Source: Acholeplasmatales bacterium
GTDB taxonomy: Bacteria > Bacillota_I > Bacilli_A > Acholeplasmatales > Acholeplasmataceae
NCBI GenBank assembly: GCA_031284585.1
Contig: JAITXT010000017.1
Location: forward strand, 1-47,204
Reading direction: 5' to 3'
DNA length: 47,204 nt
The position numbers and the translations under genes were made by a program. Shown in pieces: positions 16,517-26,399 of this stretch. The first letter of the stretch is position 1. Each line of letters begins with the position of its first letter. Below the pieces are notes generated by a model. It was not told the origin of the DNA. It saw only the letters and a program-made list of their open reading frames with translations, and did not search any database.

Positions 16517-16638
16517 GTTTTTTATTCATCTAGATATTTATTTTTTTAAGTTGTTATTTTAACAATATTTTCTAAAAATATTAAATATAAGTATTTTTCT
16601 TTATAATATAGAAGTAAGTATAAAAAACGAGGGATTTA

Positions 16639-19104
16639 ATGTTAAAAAATTTATTTGACCCAGCTAGAAAGGAATTAAAAAAAGCAAAAATATTAGCAAC
16701 AGAAGTATTTAGTCTTGAGAAAGAATTTTTGGATTTAAAAGATGAAGATTTTCCATTGAAAACTAATGAATTCAAAGAATTATATAAAAAGGGTACTAGT
16801 TTAGAGTTAATTATGCCAAGAGCTTTTGCATTAGTTAGAGAAGCAAGTAAGAGAGTTACAAAACTTATTCCCTATTTTGTACAAGTTCAAGGAGCCTACG
16901 TTATTTTTGGTGGTAATATAGCAGAAATGAAAACTGGAGAAGGAAAAACCTTAACTTCAGTTATGCCTGCTTATCTAATGGCTCTTAATTGTGAGGGTGT
17001 TCACATTGTAACGGTTAATGAATATTTAGCAAAAAGAGAAGCTGAAGGCGAAATTGGTGATTTATTTAGATTCCTAGGTTTAACTGTTGGTCTTAATTTA
17101 AGAGAATTATCTTCGATTCAGAAAAAAGAAGCCTATGATTGTGATATTATGTATTCAACAAATTCAGAATTAGGTTTTGACTATCTTCGTGATCATATGG
17201 TTTTATATGCTCGAGATATGGTTAGTCAACGGGGACTTAATTATGCAATTATTGATGAAGCAGATTCAGTCTTAATAGATGAAGCTAGAACTCCACTTAT
17301 TATTTCAGGTGGTGAGAAAAATAGCTATAATTGGTATGTGGCAGCTGATAAATTTGTGAAAGGTTTATCAGATCAAGACTATGAAATTGATATAGAAAAG
17401 AAATTAGTAAGTTTGACTCCAAGTGGAATTAAGAGAGCAGAAAGTGCGTTTTCACTCGCAAATTTATATGATTTATCTAATGTAACATTAGTACATCATA
17501 TTAATAATGCTTTAAGGGCAAATTACGTAATGCATAATGATGTTGAATATGTAGTTGACTCAGGAGAGGTCCTAATTGTAGATCAATTTACAGGACGTAT
17601 CTTAAGAGGTAGACAATTTTCAGAAGGTCTTCATCAGGCATTAGAAGCGAAAGAAGGAGTACAAGTTAAAAAAGAAACTATCACGGTTGCTACAATAACT
17701 TATCAAAATTTCTTTAGAATGTATAAAAAACTTTCAGGAATGACAGGTACAGCTAAAACCGAAGAAGAAGAATTTAGAGATATTTATAATATGCATGTCG
17801 TAGAAATTCCTACAAATGCTCCTGTTATCAGAAAAGATGAAGCCGATTTCCTATATGCAACATTAGAAGAAAAATTTGATCATTTGATTGATGATATTGA
17901 GACAAGATATAAAATAGGTCAACCAATGCTTGTGGGAACTATTGCTGTAGAAACTAGTGAACATGTATCACAACTTTTACGTAAACGTCATATACCACAT
18001 GAAGTTTTAAATGCAAAGAATCACGAAAGAGAAGCTGAAATTATTAAAAAAGCAGGAAATAAAGGATCAGTTACTATTGCAACTAACATGGCTGGTCGTG
18101 GAACTGATATTAAGTTAGGACCTGGAGTAGTTGAATTAGGTGGTCTTGCAGTTATAGGAACTGAACGTCATGAATCTAGACGTATCGATAATCAGTTAAG
18201 AGGTAGAGCTGGTAGACAAGGAGATCCTGGGTATTCTAGATTTTATATTTCTGGAGAAGATGAGTTACTTCAAAGATTTGGTGGCGATAGATTAAAAAAT
18301 CAAATTTTAACTTTTTCAAAGTTAAATGAAGGAGAGCCACTTTCATTAAAAATATTCTCAAGATTAATTACATCCGCTCAAAAACGAATTGAAGGTAATA
18401 ATTATGATACTCGTAAATCAGTTTTAAAATATGATGATGTTTTAAGAAAGCAAAGAGAAATAATTTATAAAAGAAGAAGAGATATTTTAACTAGTCCATC
18501 AGTTGAGGAAACAGTAATCAATTTAATTAAAGATTGTATTTCTAGAAATCTAAATAATTTTATTGAGAAAGTTGGAAAAAATAAATATGAAATAGACGAT
18601 GAGGGAATTGTAAAAACTTTCAATGGAAACTTTTTTAATCAAGGTTATATTGATTTAGATATTTTAAAATCAAAAGATGAACTAGGTGTAAGAGATTATA
18701 TCCTAAAACTTGCCTTAGACTCTTTAGAAGAAAAGAAGAGTAGTGTTCCTAGTGAAGTATACAATGAGTTCTTGAAGGTAGTTATGCTTAAGGTAATAGA
18801 TACCTATTGGATGAAACATATTGATGTAATGAGTGAATTAAGACAATCAGTTATGCTTCAACAATATGCTCAAATTAATCCACTTATGATTTATCAACAA
18901 GAAGGTCTTAAATTATTTAATACTTTAGTTGAAAATATTTCTGATGATGTAACTAAATATGCTGTTAGAGCAAAGTTGGTTGCTGACGTAAAAAGAGAAC
19001 AAGTTGTTAAAAATACAGCAACCAATGAAGGAAGAGACGATTCACAAAGACGTCAAAGGTCTAATAAAAATAGAAGTACAAAAAAACTTCCTTGGAGTAG
19101 ATAG
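16639..19104 (+). CDS. secA: Preprotein translocase ATPase SecA
   Basis: Motor ATPase that drives unfolded preproteins through SecYEG at the membrane. The 821-residue protein shows Walker A GEGKT (100-104), the DEAD box in IIDEADSVLIDEARTPL (204-220), the preprotein-crosslinking region, and motif VI in RIDNQLRGRAGRQGDPGYSRF. The second ATPase half has NMAGRGTDIKLG. The helical scaffold domain follows, and the C terminus ends in a basic tail (RRQRSNKNRSTKK) with no zinc-binding CxC...CH motif, as in several low-G+C lineages. A -10 (16602-16607) and GAGGG site precede it. Its stop codon abuts the prfB start with no gap, the conserved secA-prfB arrangement of Bacillota. Confidence 0.97.
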   Translation: MLKNLFDPARKELKKAKILATEVFSLEKEFLDLKDEDFPLKTNEFKELYKKGTSLELIMPRAFALVREASKRVTKLIPYFVQVQGAYVIFGGNIAEMKTGEGKTLTSVMPAYLMALNCEGVHIVTVNEYLAKREAEGEIGDLFRFLGLTVGLNLRELSSIQKKEAYDCDIMYSTNSELGFDYLRDHMVLYARDMVSQRGLNYAIIDEADSVLIDEARTPLIISGGEKNSYNWYVAADKFVKGLSDQDYEIDIEKKLVSLTPSGIKRAESAFSLANLYDLSNVTLVHHINNALRANYVMHNDVEYVVDSGEVLIVDQFTGRILRGRQFSEGLHQALEAKEGVQVKKETITVATITYQNFFRMYKKLSGMTGTAKTEEEEFRDIYNMHVVEIPTNAPVIRKDEADFLYATLEEKFDHLIDDIETRYKIGQPMLVGTIAVETSEHVSQLLRKRHIPHEVLNAKNHEREAEIIKKAGNKGSVTIATNMAGRGTDIKLGPGVVELGGLAVIGTERHESRRIDNQLRGRAGRQGDPGYSRFYISGEDELLQRFGGDRLKNQILTFSKLNEGEPLSLKIFSRLITSAQKRIEGNNYDTRKSVLKYDDVLRKQREIIYKRRRDILTSPSVEETVINLIKDCISRNLNNFIEKVGKNKYEIDDEGIVKTFNGNFFNQGYIDLDILKSKDELGVRDYILKLALDSLEEKKSSVPSEVYNEFLKVVMLKVIDTYWMKHIDVMSELRQSVMLQQYAQINPLMIYQQEGLKLFNTLVENISDDVTKYAVRAKLVADVKREQVVKNTATNEGRDDSQRRQRSNKNRSTKKLPWSR

Positions 19105-20199
19105 ATGGATAAATACGAAATTAATAAAAATATAGCTCTTTTTGATCAACAAGTTAACGATTTGTTAGATTTTATTGATAAAGACGCAACTTTGGAGAAA
19201 AAAAGAGAAATTGATTTATTGATGGAAGATAAAGATTTTTGGAATGATAGTGTAAATGCAAATCAAAAATCAAAAGAATTGAAAAGATTAGAAGAAAATC
19301 TTTCAATCATTAAAATTATCGAGGATGATTTAAAAGAAATTCATGATTGGTATGATGTATTAGACGAAAACGAAGAATTTTATAGTATTATCGATGATCT
19401 AATTCTAAAGTTTAAAGTAAAACTTGAAAAATATGAAATTCAATTATTGTTATCTGGAAGTTACGATTCAAATGATTGTACAATAGATATTCACCCTGGT
19501 GCTGGTGGAACTGAAAGTTGTGATTGGGCACTAATGTTATTTAGAATGTATGAGAGATATGCTTTAAAAGAGGGGTTTACTTTTCAAGTTGAAGACTATC
19601 AACCAGGAGATGAAGCTGGTATAAAAAGTGTTTCTTTTTCCATTAAAGGTAAATATGCTTATGGTTACTTAAAAGGGGAAAGTGGAGTTCATAGACTAGT
19701 TCGTATTTCGCCTTTTGATGCCAAAAAGAAGAGACATACAAGTTTTGCAAGTGCGGAAGTAATTCCTATAATTGAGGAAGATAATACGATTATTATAAAT
19801 GACGAAGATCTAAAAATTGATGTTTATCATTCTAGTGGTGCTGGCGGACAATCTGTAAATACTACTGATAGTGCCGTAAGAATTACTCACAAGCCTACAA
19901 ATATAGTAGTTACTTGTCAGAACGAAAGAAGTCAACTTCAAAACAAAGCTGAAGCTATGAAAATCTTAAAAGGCAAGCTCTTAAATTTGAAGTTAATTGA
20001 ACTTGAGAAAGAAAAAAATGCTTTACGTGGTGAAAAAAAAGAAATTGCTTGGGGATCTCAAATAAGAAGTTATGTTTTCTGTCCATATCAACAAGTTAAA
20101 GATCATAGAACTTTGACTGAGGTAAATCAAGTAGATGATGTTATGAATGGTGAGATTGATATCTTTCTCACTAGTTATTTAAAAAGTTTGAGGAATTAA
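19105..20199 (+). CDS. prfB: Peptide chain release factor 2, no frameshift site
   Basis: Recognises UGA and UAA stop codons on the ribosome and triggers peptide release. The 364-residue protein carries the UGA-specific SPF tripeptide (202-204) and the catalytic GGQ (247-249), with FWND at 45-48 and the PGAGGTESCDWA block (131-142). In many bacteria the early part of prfB contains an in-frame UGA needing a +1 frameshift; here the N-terminal 30 codons are read straight through with no UGA, so that autoregulation is absent. It starts immediately after the secA stop codon and overlaps the next gene by one base (TAATG). It proves UGA is a stop in this organism. Confidence 0.96.
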   Translation: MDKYEINKNIALFDQQVNDLLDFIDKDATLEKKREIDLLMEDKDFWNDSVNANQKSKELKRLEENLSIIKIIEDDLKEIHDWYDVLDENEEFYSIIDDLILKFKVKLEKYEIQLLLSGSYDSNDCTIDIHPGAGGTESCDWALMLFRMYERYALKEGFTFQVEDYQPGDEAGIKSVSFSIKGKYAYGYLKGESGVHRLVRISPFDAKKKRHTSFASAEVIPIIEEDNTIIINDEDLKIDVYHSSGAGGQSVNTTDSAVRITHKPTNIVVTCQNERSQLQNKAEAMKILKGKLLNLKLIELEKEKNALRGEKKEIAWGSQIRSYVFCPYQQVKDHRTLTEVNQVDDVMNGEIDIFLTSYLKSLRN

Positions 20200-21068
20200 T
20201 GAAGAAGAAATTATGGATTTTTGGACAAATTTTTTTTGGAACTTGTTTAGTTGTTATAGGATTTTATTTTTTTCTACTTCCAACTAAATTAGTGACAGGC
20301 GGAATGATGGGAATATCTATTATATTCTCATATTTTGTTCCTGAAAATTTTCCGATCTCACTCATTATGACTATTGGATATGGAGTTCTTTTATTTTTAG
20401 GTCTTTTTTTCCTAGGGAAGCAATTTTTTATCCGAACTATTTTTTCAACTGTATTAACACCACTTCTTACATTTATTCTTGAATTAACAATTCCAAATGA
20501 TTATTTTACTAATATGATAACCGAAGGAAGATTTCTTATTTCTTCTATTGTTTCAGGACTTCTAATTGGTTGTGGAATAGGGATTGTGGTTAGAAAAAAT
20601 GCAACTACTGGTGGTATTGATGTTTTGCAAAATATTTTACATAAATATTGTAAAATACCTTTTTCAATTGCTATGTATATGTTAGACGGATTAATTATCT
20701 TTGGTGCAATGTTCATTAATTTCGAACTTGCTCTTTATGGTGTTATATCAATGATCATTTGTGGTATTGTAATTGATAATATTTCTATTGAAGGAAAGGT
20801 CGGTTACACAGCTTTCATAATTACTACGGAATATGAAAAATTACGAGATGCAATTTTTTTAAAAATAGATAGAGGATTAACTATGGTAAAAAGTATAGGA
20901 GGTTATTCCGATTTAGAAAGGAAGATGATCATTTGTACTATTACTTCCATGGAAATCTATGCATTGAAATTAGTTGTGAATGAAACTGATCCCAAAGCTT
21001 TTGTTTTTTATGTAAGAACAAAAGAGGCATATGGTTATGGATTTAATAAGGAGGAATTAAATAAATGA
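20199..21068 (+). CDS. YitT-family membrane protein
   Basis: A 289-residue integral membrane protein of unknown transport role. The N-terminal DUF161-type region has about five to six helices (from 5 to 195) with the family-typical GGMMGIS and ATTGGIDVLQNI segments, followed by a cytosolic DUF2179 domain (about 205-289: GYTAFIITTEYEKLRDAI, RGLTMVKSIGGYS, ending YGYGF). In Bacillus subtilis a paralogue, yvjA, also lies downstream of prfB, so position and family agree. It overlaps prfB by one base and the following protease gene by four, showing one operon. Confidence 0.9.
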   Translation: MKKKLWIFGQIFFGTCLVVIGFYFFLLPTKLVTGGMMGISIIFSYFVPENFPISLIMTIGYGVLLFLGLFFLGKQFFIRTIFSTVLTPLLTFILELTIPNDYFTNMITEGRFLISSIVSGLLIGCGIGIVVRKNATTGGIDVLQNILHKYCKIPFSIAMYMLDGLIIFGAMFINFELALYGVISMIICGIVIDNISIEGKVGYTAFIITTEYEKLRDAIFLKIDRGLTMVKSIGGYSDLERKMIICTITSMEIYALKLVVNETDPKAFVFYVRTKEAYGYGFNKEELNK

Positions 21069-22552
21069 AAAAAGAGAAAATTATTGGTATAATATTTATT
21101 ATTTCTCTTATTCTTACCTTTTTCTTAGGTTATTTAACTGCTAATGTTGCTCCCCTTACATTTGGAGATGATAGAAATAGGTTAGAATATTTAAATGATG
21201 CATTTGAAAAATATTATTATTTTGATGTAGACGATGAAGATAGATCTAATGCTTATATCGCCCATTTAAAAGGAATAATAGATTCATATAGTAAAACTTA
21301 TAATGATCCTTATACAAGACTAGATGCAGTAGATGTTAGTGAAAAAATCTCAAATTCTGATAAATATAATGGAACAGGGGCATCCCTATATTATTTTGAG
21401 GGAGGAATCATTCAAGTCGGAGAAGTCTACTATGGTTCTCCTGCCTATGGTAAAATCTATGAAGGTGAGCAAATAATAGGAGAATTATTACCCTCTCAAT
21501 TAGTAGTTGAGTTTATAGGTAAGAAATTTGCAGAAATCGCCCCTTATTTATTAGCTAAAATAGGTGATTCTAAAACTTTAGTGGTTAAAGATTTCTATGG
21601 AAACCTACGTAATGTTCAATTTATTTATTCTCCTTTCGGAAATCCTTCTTGTTATATTGAAGATTCATTTGAATCTAATATTGCCGTCATAAAAATTAAG
21701 TCATTTGAAGATAGTGGAGATAACTTATCAACACATGTTTTATTTAGAGATAGTTTAAGATATTTAGAGGATAACGGACTTAGTTCTGGTAAGACTCTAG
21801 TTATTGATTTGAGGGATAATCCTGGTGGTGTCTTAAATACTTTAGTAAATGAATCAAAAACAGGGGTTAAAGGAATACTAGAACAATTACTTGTGAGAGA
21901 TAATGATAAACCTGTATTTTCATTAGAAAATAAAAAAGGTCAATTAACTAAATTTTATGGTGGCCTAACTTTTAAAAAAGAATATGACATTGTAGCTCTT
22001 GTTAATAAAAATACCGCAAGTGCGGCAGAGGTTATGGCTTCGGCTTTAGTTGAATTTGGATATAAAATCTATGGAGAGGAAACATACGGAAAAGGTGTTT
22101 ATCAAGAAACTATTACTATTACAACTATCGGTACTACGAGATATGATTTAGTATATACGGCTGGTAAATGGTACTATAGCGATAGAAAAAATGTATTTGA
22201 TACTCCATTAGTAATTAGTGAAAATATCTTTATGAAGGGAATTCTTAATGTTGAACATGTAGATTTCCAAAAAGATTTAAAGTTTAATGATGTAGATACT
22301 ATTACTCTTCCTTTCTTTCAAAAGTTTTTAAATGCCTATTATAATGATTCCATTAGAGAAGATGGGTATTTTGATAATGAAACCTTGTATTTAGTTAATA
22401 GATTTAGAGCAGATAGAGAATTAACTAATAATCACTTAATCGATCAATCTTTTTATTATGAAATAATGCTTTTATATTCAAATGCGAAAGTTTTTAGCAA
22501 TGGATACGATACTCAACTTTTAGAACTTTTTCAGATCATAAAAACTAAATAA
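21065..22552 (+). CDS. S41-family C-terminal processing protease
   Basis: Exported serine protease of the CtpA/CtpB family, 495 residues. An N-terminal signal anchor (about 5-30) puts the rest outside. A PDZ-like segment (about 85-185) precedes the protease domain with VIDLRDNPGGVL, the nucleophile Ser319 in TASAAEV and the general base Lys343 in YGKGVYQ. The C-terminal part (about 415-495) may be a peptidoglycan-binding-like helical region. GGAGG is 8 bases upstream, within the yitT gene end. In B. subtilis ctpB also follows the secA-prfB-yvjA-ftsEX block, so its place here is syntenic. Substrate unknown. Confidence 0.88.
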   Translation: MKKEKIIGIIFIISLILTFFLGYLTANVAPLTFGDDRNRLEYLNDAFEKYYYFDVDDEDRSNAYIAHLKGIIDSYSKTYNDPYTRLDAVDVSEKISNSDKYNGTGASLYYFEGGIIQVGEVYYGSPAYGKIYEGEQIIGELLPSQLVVEFIGKKFAEIAPYLLAKIGDSKTLVVKDFYGNLRNVQFIYSPFGNPSCYIEDSFESNIAVIKIKSFEDSGDNLSTHVLFRDSLRYLEDNGLSSGKTLVIDLRDNPGGVLNTLVNESKTGVKGILEQLLVRDNDKPVFSLENKKGQLTKFYGGLTFKKEYDIVALVNKNTASAAEVMASALVEFGYKIYGEETYGKGVYQETITITTIGTTRYDLVYTAGKWYYSDRKNVFDTPLVISENIFMKGILNVEHVDFQKDLKFNDVDTITLPFFQKFLNAYYNDSIREDGYFDNETLYLVNRFRADRELTNNHLIDQSFYYEIMLLYSNAKVFSNGYDTQLLELFQIIKTK

Positions 22553-22568
22553 GTAAAAGGACAAAAAT

Positions 22569-24920
22569 ATGCTAGAGTTAACCGATATCAAAAAAAATTA
22601 TATAGTTGGCGATCAAATAATAACTGCTCTTTCTGATGTGAATATTTCTTTTAGAGAAAAGGAGTTTGTTGTTGTAATAGGACCATCAGGTTGTGGGAAA
22701 TCTACTTTATTAAATTTGATTGGAGGTCTAGATACTTTTACCTCTGGAGATTTAAAAATTGATAAAATTTCAACTAAAAATTATAAAAATAGAGATTGGG
22801 ATACTTATAGAAATCACAAGATTGGGTTTGTTTTTCAAAATTATAATTTAATTTCGCATTTAAATGTTATTCAAAATGTTGAACTAGCTTTAACACTAAC
22901 CGGAGATAATTTCTTTTCAAGACGTGAAAAAGCAAAAATTGCCTTAAAAAGAGTTGGTTTAGAAGAAAAATTAAATAGTAAAATTTCTCATTTATCGGGT
23001 GGACAAATTCAACGTGTAGCAATCGCTAGAGCTATTGTTACTAATCCATCTATCTTATTAGCCGATGAACCAACAGGAGCTCTTGACTCTAAGTCTAGTA
23101 TTCAGATTTTAGATATTTTAAAAGAATTAAGTAAAGATAAATTAATAATTATGGTTACTCATAACATTGAACAAGCGACTAAATATGCTGATAGAACGGT
23201 CTCACTTTTAGATGGAAAAATTTCTAATGATACAAATCCCTATGTGCCTGATAATAAAGAAAAGATAAATGTTAAGAATAGAAAATCTAAAATGAGTTTT
23301 CCTAATGCTCTTAAATTATCTTTTAATAATTTAAAAACTAAAGTATTAAGAACTTTGGTAGCAGCTCTAGGAGGATCGATTGGTATTATAGGAGTTGCTT
23401 TAGTAATTGGAGTAAATAATGGATTTCTTAGTTTTGTAAATACGGTTCGAAGTTCATCATCTCCATCATCCGCTGTTCAAGTATATACTGGCCAAACTTT
23501 TAGTCTTCCAGATCCTAACGATAGACCTTATCCTCTAGAAGCTCCTTTTAATGACAATGATTTCATCAAGTCCCAGGATACTAGAACTCATGCTACTATT
23601 ACATATACGAATTTTGTTTCTGGTAAGTTAGTTGATTATATTAAAAAACTGCCTTCTTCATTAGCTAAGGATGTCACAGTTTTATATCAATATACCCCTA
23701 CTTTCTATGTTTTAAATTCAAATAATGTTATTACTAAACTAGATTACTCTTTGAGTAATAGTGCTCTCGCAACTGCTAATAGTTATATTTCTGAGTTATT
23801 GTTTGATGACAAAGAATTTGTAACTGATATTTATGATTTGTTATATGGTAGATACCCTAGTCAAGATGAACTAGCGACTATTCTTTTAGTAGATGATAGA
23901 AGCGAACTTCCTGACTGGATGTTAAACAGATTTGGTTTTGATGGATTTGATTATGACAGAAAGTTTTCATTTGAAGAAATTACATCTCTAAAAATTAAAA
24001 TGGTTTATGAAACACTTTTATATGATTTAGATCCTGAGACAAATAAATATTATAAAACTGTAAGTAATACAAGTGAGATTTATGAGAAAGGAATTGAAGT
24101 TCCAATTGTGGGAATTTTAAGAAGAAAGAAAAATAGTGTTTATAGAAGTGAAAGAGGTATTAGGTTTACAAGTGGTGTTTCTGAATACATGAGGCATGAT
24201 ATTGAAACATCTTCTATTTATGAAGATCAAATGAATAATTTATTTGATTTTATGATTGGAAAAAACAAAAAACTAGTTTCAGTTTTTGATGACGCTGATC
24301 ATACTTTCCCAGAAATTCAAGATATTTTATTAAATTATGGGTTAGTACAGGTACCATATTTAATTAGAATATATCAAGAAGACTCCCTTTCTAGAAGAAG
24401 AATTCTTGATTATTTACTTAGTTTTAATGATACTTTAAGTGAGAAAGATGTTGGATATTCAATTTATCTAGATACGGTCGATAGAACTCAGCTCATGGTA
24501 GATCAGATACTAGGTTCCGTAAATATTGTAATGATTGCGGTTGCTGTAGTATGTCTGCTTATAACTGGGTCTATGATTTGTATAATAACATATGTTTCGG
24601 TTGTGGAAAGAACAAAAGAAATTGGAATTTTAAGAGCACTTGGTGCTAGGAAAAGAGATGTTTCTTTGGTTTTCAATGCAGAAGCTGTAATTATTGGTTT
24701 TATTACAGGATTATTAGGGGTGTTTACTACTTTTTTACTAGCTCCTTTCTTGAATAAAACTTTATATAATTTAACTGATATTGATGATATAATTATTTTT
24801 AATTGGTTTCATGCAGTTCTAATAGTCTCTATTTCAATAATTATTACTTTTATTGCTTCATCTTTACCAGCTCATTTTGCATCTAAAAAGAACCCTGTTC
24901 TTTGTTTAAGAGCAGATTAA
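22569..24920 (+). CDS. MacB-type ABC transporter, ATPase fused to FtsX-like permease
   Basis: A 783-residue single-chain mechanotransmission-type ABC protein. ATPase domain (1-225): Walker A GPSGCGKS (38-45), Q loop in FQNYNLI, signature LSGGQ, Walker B ILLADEPTGALD and H loop VTHN. A first transmembrane helix (about 258-285) is followed by a large extracellular domain (about 290-640) and three C-terminal helices with the FtsX/MacB conserved region VVERTKEIGILRALGARKRDV. These machines drive extracytoplasmic processes rather than classical transport, such as peptide export or cell-envelope hydrolysis. It follows the S41 protease by 16 bases and occupies the place where B. subtilis has ftsEX. 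The ATPase is closer in motif to MacB/LolD than to FtsE. Confidence 0.9.
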   Translation: MLELTDIKKNYIVGDQIITALSDVNISFREKEFVVVIGPSGCGKSTLLNLIGGLDTFTSGDLKIDKISTKNYKNRDWDTYRNHKIGFVFQNYNLISHLNVIQNVELALTLTGDNFFSRREKAKIALKRVGLEEKLNSKISHLSGGQIQRVAIARAIVTNPSILLADEPTGALDSKSSIQILDILKELSKDKLIIMVTHNIEQATKYADRTVSLLDGKISNDTNPYVPDNKEKINVKNRKSKMSFPNALKLSFNNLKTKVLRTLVAALGGSIGIIGVALVIGVNNGFLSFVNTVRSSSSPSSAVQVYTGQTFSLPDPNDRPYPLEAPFNDNDFIKSQDTRTHATITYTNFVSGKLVDYIKKLPSSLAKDVTVLYQYTPTFYVLNSNNVITKLDYSLSNSALATANSYISELLFDDKEFVTDIYDLLYGRYPSQDELATILLVDDRSELPDWMLNRFGFDGFDYDRKFSFEEITSLKIKMVYETLLYDLDPETNKYYKTVSNTSEIYEKGIEVPIVGILRRKKNSVYRSERGIRFTSGVSEYMRHDIETSSIYEDQMNNLFDFMIGKNKKLVSVFDDADHTFPEIQDILLNYGLVQVPYLIRIYQEDSLSRRRILDYLLSFNDTLSEKDVGYSIYLDTVDRTQLMVDQILGSVNIVMIAVAVVCLLITGSMICIITYVSVVERTKEIGILRALGARKRDVSLVFNAEAVIIGFITGLLGVFTTFLLAPFLNKTLYNLTDIDDIIIFNWFHAVLIVSISIIITFIASSLPAHFASKKNPVLCLRAD

Positions 24921-24959
24921 TACGTATTTAACTATTTTATAGATAATATATTATTTTTG

Positions 24960-24968
24960 TGATAAAAT
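24960..24968 (+). promoter_or_regulatory. Extended -10 promoter of the jetABC operon
   Basis: TGATAAAAT fits an extended -10 and lies 30 bases before the jetA start, in the only gap (78 bases) between the ABC transporter and jetA. No -35 is convincing. Confidence 0.45.
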
Positions 24969-24998
24969 ATATCAAGACATTTATTATGTGGAGGTTTG

Positions 24999-26399
24999 AT
25001 GGCACACTTACTAGATATTGTTGGGGAGAATTTTTTTTCCATTTTATCTTCAAAAAACAAGAGAATATATATTGAGTGTATTTTAGTCACATATGACTTA
25101 TTAGAAAGTTCACCAACTGGTTTTAGTGCCTTAAGAGATGACGTAATAAAACGTTTAATTGATTATTTTGATGACATCGATACATCCTTTGAAGTTGAAG
25201 GGGATACTCTTTTAGAAGAAGACATGCATACTTCTCGTCAAAAAGCAAATATAGTTTATAATGCCTTAAAAAGAAGTGGTTGGGTAGGAGAAGAAGATTT
25301 AGGAAATTATAAAGTTTCTGTTAACTTTTTTGACTATTCCATTAAAATGATAGATTGTTTAAATTCAATTATTTACAATACAAATGATGAATATACAGGT
25401 GATTTATTTTCAATTTACACACTTTTAAATCATGGAAATACTAGTAAAGAAAGCGTTGGAGCGATTGAACAAGCTTACAAAAAAACGCACCAATTATTAT
25501 TAAAATTAAGATCTCTTAACGCGAATATTTATCGTTTTTATTTTGAGATGTTAAAAAAACATACTAAAAAAGATCTTCCCTATTTAATGAACAAATTAAT
25601 GGTAGATTACAAAGATAATTTTTTTGATGCTGCTTATTATAACTTGAAGACTAAAGACTCCTTACCTCGTTATAAACGGGGCATTTTAAATTCAATTACT
25701 AGTTTAAAGACAGTTGAAACAATGGATAGTATTGCTAAGAGTTGTATGCGTGAAAAAAGAATTAGTGATTACAATGAAGCTTTTAGTTATGTCGAAGATA
25801 AATTAAATTATATTGAAAATAAAATATCCACTCTTGATCAAGTTATGTCTTCTATTGATAAAAAGAATGAACAATATGTTACTAGTGCGGTTGCTAAAAT
25901 AAAGTTTTTCACTAATACAACCGATGATTTTGAAGGTTATTATTCAAGATTTTTTAATTTTTTGAAAAAAGTATCTGATAGTGAAATCAATTGGAATGAT
26001 ATTGTAAGAATTACTTCTATTAGAAATTTAGATGATAATTCTTTATTTAGTCCAAGAAGAATAAGAGAAGAATTAGAAATTGGATTTATTAATGATCCTC
26101 CTGAGATAACAGAGGAAGATATGGAACAAGATGAAGAAAGATTGAGACATTATCAAACTTATTCAGAAGATAATATCAATGAAATTATCAAGAAAAAACT
26201 TGAAAATAGAGATAGTTTTATGGCTAGTGATTTAGATTTAGAAACTGATAATGATATTCTAACTCTTGTACTTGTCTATGTTTATTCTCATGTTGCTGGT
26301 ATGGACTACCATATAAAAACTTCAAACGACTTTGTTGAAAAAAACAATGTTAGGTTTAAGGAATTTGAGATTATAAAGGGAGGATATACTGATGATTGA
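24999..26399 (+). CDS. jetA: JetA, kleisin-like subunit of a Wadjet-type SMC complex
   Basis: The 466-residue protein resembles the DUF5716-type JetA of Wadjet, the MukF/kleisin-like subunit linking SMC heads. It is helical with winged-helix-like ends, a region of charged helices with a probable coiled coil (about 255-310), and an acidic C-terminal third (EEDMEQDEERL). I recognise it through the N-terminal opening and its position upstream of a DUF4194 and a MukB-like gene; individual motifs are few. GGAGG precedes ATG 24999 by four bases; an in-frame TTG at 24996 is one codon upstream. It overlaps jetB by eight bases. In known systems it senses or captures circular DNA with JetB and JetC. 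Confidence 0.82.
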   Translation: MAHLLDIVGENFFSILSSKNKRIYIECILVTYDLLESSPTGFSALRDDVIKRLIDYFDDIDTSFEVEGDTLLEEDMHTSRQKANIVYNALKRSGWVGEEDLGNYKVSVNFFDYSIKMIDCLNSIIYNTNDEYTGDLFSIYTLLNHGNTSKESVGAIEQAYKKTHQLLLKLRSLNANIYRFYFEMLKKHTKKDLPYLMNKLMVDYKDNFFDAAYYNLKTKDSLPRYKRGILNSITSLKTVETMDSIAKSCMREKRISDYNEAFSYVEDKLNYIENKISTLDQVMSSIDKKNEQYVTSAVAKIKFFTNTTDDFEGYYSRFFNFLKKVSDSEINWNDIVRITSIRNLDDNSLFSPRRIREELEIGFINDPPEITEEDMEQDEERLRHYQTYSEDNINEIIKKKLENRDSFMASDLDLETDNDILTLVLVYVYSHVAGMDYHIKTSNDFVEKNNVRFKEFEIIKGGYTDD

